64,000 nt of DNA from Chryseobacterium wanjuense (GTDB taxonomy: Bacteria > Bacteroidota > Bacteroidia > Flavobacteriales > Weeksellaceae). The position numbers and the translations under genes are program-made. The notes below the pieces were generated by a model. That model ran no database searches, was not told where the DNA came from, and worked only from the letters and a program-made list of their open reading frames with translations. Location of the stretch: NCBI RefSeq assembly GCF_900111495.1, contig NZ_FOIU01000004.1, positions 124,001 through 188,000 on the forward strand. Reading direction: 5' to 3'. Of the stretch, positions 61,447 to 64,000 are shown piece by piece. Numbering within the stretch: the stretch's first letter is position 1; the number at the start of each line of letters is the position of its first letter.

Positions 61447-62892
61447 TTAAACTGTTGTTAATCTCAATGTGTTTGTTTTACCTCCTTCATAAGACGGAGT
61501 CGCATTGATGTTGATTACAAAATCTCCACCTTCGATATATCCATAATTGTGCGTCAACATATTTACCTGGATGATTGTCTCGTCAGTAGGTTTTTTCATG
61601 TCATAATAATAAGCGTGAACGCCCCAAAGAAGATTCAGCATCGTGATTACCCTTTTGTTTCCGCTGTATACGATGATATGTGAATTTGGTCTGTGAGCTG
61701 CCAATTGGAAAGCGGTGTAACCAGAATGCGTCAAAGTAACGATAGCTGCTACATTGGTCGTTTTTGCAATCCTTACCGCTGCAAGACATACTCTGTTTGT
61801 AATGAACCTGTCGTCGATACAGTTGTAATCTTTCTCGATCGGCTCATTTTTGTGTTGGTAAAAATGGGTCATCTCGATATTTTTCACAATTTTCGCCATA
61901 TTTTCCACTACCTGTACCGGATATCTTCCTACAGAAGTTTCTCCGGAAAGCATTACCGCATCAGCACCATCCAATACAGAGTTGGCAACGTCATTTACTT
62001 CCGCTCTTGTCGGCGTCAAGCTGTTGATCATTGTTTCCATCATCTGTGTAGCGATGATTACCGGCTTAGAATAAAATCTTGCCTTTTCTACCAAAGTTTT
62101 TTGGATGGCAGGAACTTCTTCCATCGGAACTTCAACACCAAGGTCACCACGGGCAACCATCAATCCGTCGCATTCCAATAGAATTTCGTCGATATTTTTT
62201 ACTCCTTCAGGCTTTTCAATCTTCGCGATAATCGGAGTTTTGAATTTACCATTCGGATGTTTTGCAATTAATTCTTTTAAATCAATAATGTCCTGAGCAT
62301 GACGAACGAATGAAAGCGCAACCCAGTCAACCTCCTGATCTAGCATGAAGTTGGCATCCTGAATATCTTTTTCCGTTAAAGCAGGAAGAGAAACGTTGGT
62401 ATTCGGAAGGTTTACACCTTTCTTAGAACTTAGCGGCCCCCCTTGAATTGTTTTTGCTTTTACGGTATCTTTTTCGTTAGTTTCGATCACCTCCAAAACC
62501 AGTTTACCATCATCAATAAGGATTCTTTCCCCTACTTGTACATCCTGTGGAAACTGTTGATACGTCATATAAACTTTCGTAGAGTCTCCTTCTATTTTTT
62601 CATTGGTAAAAGTAAGAACGTCACCCGGGTTTAGATAAGAGCCTTCCTTTACAACACCTACTCTCAGCTTAGGACCTTGTAAGTCTCCTAAAATACCTAC
62701 TGAGAAACCGTATTCTTTGTTGAGTTCTCTTATTATTTCAATATTTTTTCGAACCAAGTCGTAATCCGCATGTGAGAAATTTATTCTGAAAATGTCAACA
62801 CCTGCTTTCATCAATCCTAACATAACTTCCTTCGACGATGAAGCCGGCCCAAGTGTCGCGATAATTTTTGTCTTCTTTAAATACTTATTCAT
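61447..62892 (-). CDS. pyk: Pyruvate kinase
   Basis: Last step of glycolysis: phosphoenolpyruvate and ADP to pyruvate and ATP. The 481 residues are of normal length. KTKIIATLGPASSS starts the barrel; FRINFSHADY, GDLQGPKLRVG (start of the B domain), and the active-site signature IIAKIEKPEGVKNIDEIL with Lys follow, then DGLMVARGDLGVEVP and KPVIIATQMMETMI. The C-terminal allosteric domain runs from about 360. The start ATG at 62892 lies within the end of the preceding gene (8-base overlap), so translation is coupled. Confidence 0.96.
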   Translation of the reverse strand: MNKYLKKTKIIATLGPASSSKEVMLGLMKAGVDIFRINFSHADYDLVRKNIEIIRELNKEYGFSVGILGDLQGPKLRVGVVKEGSYLNPGDVLTFTNEKIEGDSTKVYMTYQQFPQDVQVGERILIDDGKLVLEVIETNEKDTVKAKTIQGGPLSSKKGVNLPNTNVSLPALTEKDIQDANFMLDQEVDWVALSFVRHAQDIIDLKELIAKHPNGKFKTPIIAKIEKPEGVKNIDEILLECDGLMVARGDLGVEVPMEEVPAIQKTLVEKARFYSKPVIIATQMMETMINSLTPTRAEVNDVANSVLDGADAVMLSGETSVGRYPVQVVENMAKIVKNIEMTHFYQHKNEPIEKDYNCIDDRFITNRVCLAAVRIAKTTNVAAIVTLTHSGYTAFQLAAHRPNSHIIVYSGNKRVITMLNLLWGVHAYYYDMKKPTDETIIQVNMLTHNYGYIEGGDFVININATPSYEGGKTNTLRLTTV

Positions 62893-63358
62893 AATACTGG
62901 ATAATTTGATAAAGTTCTTCATCAGAACTTAATGTGTAATCTTGAATTGGAAATACAAGATTTTCAGGGAGCAAAATTACGGAAAAATCAGGAAACTGTT
63001 CCGAACTATGCAAAATATATTGCACATCTACCTGATTATTTAATAAAAATTTAATGTTTTCTTCTTCTGAGAAGAGTTCTGTTTGTATTTTTTTTTGTTT
63101 ACTTTCTGAGGATTTGTTTGAAATGAAAGTAAAACAAGTCTTTGTAAACTTGTGATAAGCCTCAAATCTTGGAAAAAAATAATCATAATACGCACCGTGA
63201 AAGATGAGATCGTCAATCCTTTTAAACGTCAGGTCGTTTTTTTGGTTGACATTGAAAAAAAACTCGTGATCGGGTATATTTTTTGCTAATCTTACCAAGC
63301 CTATGGCAATATCTTCAAATTCTATATCATCAAGATCATAAAGTTTTTGGATTTCCAA
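62885..63358 (-). CDS. IPExxxVDY family protein
   Basis: A 157-residue protein, mainly identified by its fixed place between rnc and pyk in Flavobacteriia and by general likeness: YDLDDIEFEDIAIGLVRLAKNIPDHEFFFNVNQ at the start and a beta-rich remainder. The region that normally carries the naming motif reads LLNNQVDVQYILHSS, so only part (VD) is kept; the motif is degenerate. Function unknown. It overlaps rnc by 23 bases upstream and pyk by 8 bases downstream, a tightly packed operon. Confidence 0.72.
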   Translation of the reverse strand: MEIQKLYDLDDIEFEDIAIGLVRLAKNIPDHEFFFNVNQKNDLTFKRIDDLIFHGAYYDYFFPRFEAYHKFTKTCFTFISNKSSESKQKKIQTELFSEEENIKFLLNNQVDVQYILHSSEQFPDFSVILLPENLVFPIQDYTLSSDEELYQIIQYYE

Positions 63359-64000
63359 GTATATTTTCTTTTTTATTTAAAATATAAAATGCTCTCTGTG
63401 CGGCTTTTTCTTCTGCCTTTTTCTTGGAAGTTTCTGTAGCATTGGCGATTCTTTCTTCTCCGAGCCAGACATGACACCGGAAAACAATCGATTTGTTTAC
63501 CTGTATTTCTTCGCAAGTTTCGTACTTTATATTTAGCTTTTTCTTCTGGCTCCATTCGAGCAGAAGACCTTTGTAGCTTACAATTTTATTTTCAAGCTTG
63601 TTAATCTCAGTGGGCGTAAGAAGTCTTTCCAAAATGATCTTTTTACAGGCATCATATTGGAAATCCAGATAAACCGCACCGATAAGTGCCTCAAATAAAT
63701 TCCCGGAGATATTCTCACCTAAAGCCACAGAACCTGATTTTTGCAAAAGATCTGTCAGTTTTAAGTCTTCCCCTAATTTATTAAGATTTTTCCTATTAAC
63801 AATCTTAGATTTCATCTGTGTCAGGTATCCTTCATTAGCCTGAGGATAAGTCTGGAACAAATGACAAGAAATAATTGTACCCAAAACAGAATCTCCCAAA
63901 AACTCAAGTCTCTCGTAATTACTGTCTTGATTTTTAGAAGAGTTTTTCAATGAAAAAGCTTCACGATAAAGAGCAACATTTTGTACCTCAGTACCTAACA
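63336..64000 (-). CDS. rnc: Ribonuclease III (5' end outside window)
   Basis: Cleaves double-stranded RNA in rRNA and mRNA processing. The frame is open from the window edge; about 221 C-terminal residues are present. The signature ERLEFLGDSVLG with the catalytic Glu/Asp is complete, with the second acidic cluster in GNLFEALIGAVYLD. The double-stranded RNA-binding domain (SYKGLLLEWSQKKKLN to KKKAEEKAAQRAFYIL) is intact. The start lies beyond base 64000. It overlaps the next gene by 23 bases. Confidence 0.95.
   Translation of the reverse strand, partial: LGTEVQNVALYREAFSLKNSSKNQDSNYERLEFLGDSVLGTIISCHLFQTYPQANEGYLTQMKSKIVNRKNLNKLGEDLKLTDLLQKSGSVALGENISGNLFEALIGAVYLDFQYDACKKIILERLLTPTEINKLENKIVSYKGLLLEWSQKKKLNIKYETCEEIQVNKSIVFRCHVWLGEERIANATETSKKKAEEKAAQRAFYILNKKENILGNPKTL

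Noticed and set aside
61693..62181. 162-codon open frame antisense to pyk
   Set aside because: The pyk frame on the minus strand is fully conserved; the antisense product is Cys/His/Tyr-rich with no protein-like pattern and no promoter.

Overview
The window reads as chromosome of a Bacteroidota bacterium of the Chryseobacterium type (Flavobacteriia, Weeksellaceae). The DNA is AT-rich. Many genes are preceded by the Bacteroidota promoter form TTG-N17..23-TAnnTTTG. Secreted proteins end in type IX secretion (T9SS) sorting domains. Family-level markers include the rnc / IPExxxVDY / pyk cluster, the DUF6452-DUF6048 pair behind rlmD, a ~300-residue NusB, ribosomal protein THX and bacillithiol synthesis. 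The genus is inferred from gene content and style, not from a database match.

Layout. 1-13 kb: the end of leuS; an ExbB-ExbD-ExbD-TonB energy-transduction operon followed by a PstS-like lipoprotein and a TPR protein; bshB1; tRNA-His; a PUR-family protein; an ABC exporter; then nusB, a DUF1573 lipoprotein, yajC and a short-chain dehydrogenase. 13-16.5 kb: a Ku-LigD end-joining locus whose ligD is split by a one-base frame change in a 9-A run. 16.5-25 kb: aspS, a MATE exporter, the small ribosomal protein THX, DUF937 and DUF2480 proteins, lpxB, and a Tat-exported amine oxidase that looks inserted. 25-35 kb: comEC, sdhCAB, a TlpA-like lipoprotein without its CxxC, rlmD and two outer-envelope proteins of unknown function.

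35-53.3 kb is the accessory heart of the window: a pappalysin-type metalloprotease followed by four paralogous reprolysin-type metalloproteases in tandem, all with T9SS sorting domains. The last has grown to 2150 residues by repeating fibronectin-III and GEVED modules. Two neighbours share an almost identical 3' end and terminator although the modules just upstream have diverged, which suggests gene conversion.

53.3-64 kb: an intergenic region with two repeat structures, then coaE, an MBL hydrolase, a PaiB-like flavoprotein and ruvB on the minus strand. Next come the histidine-degradation genes hutI and hutG, separated by a small GIY-YIG nuclease gene flanked by copies of a 20-base palindromic repeat; an aldehyde dehydrogenase; and the minus-strand rnc / IPExxxVDY / pyk cluster, with rnc cut by the window edge.

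The best candidates for something undescribed are the GIY-YIG/palindrome unit inside the hut genes, the A9 slip site in ligD, the paired lpxB-end repeats around the amine oxidase, and three genes whose -7 box lies only 4-5 bases before the ATG (probable leaderless mRNAs).
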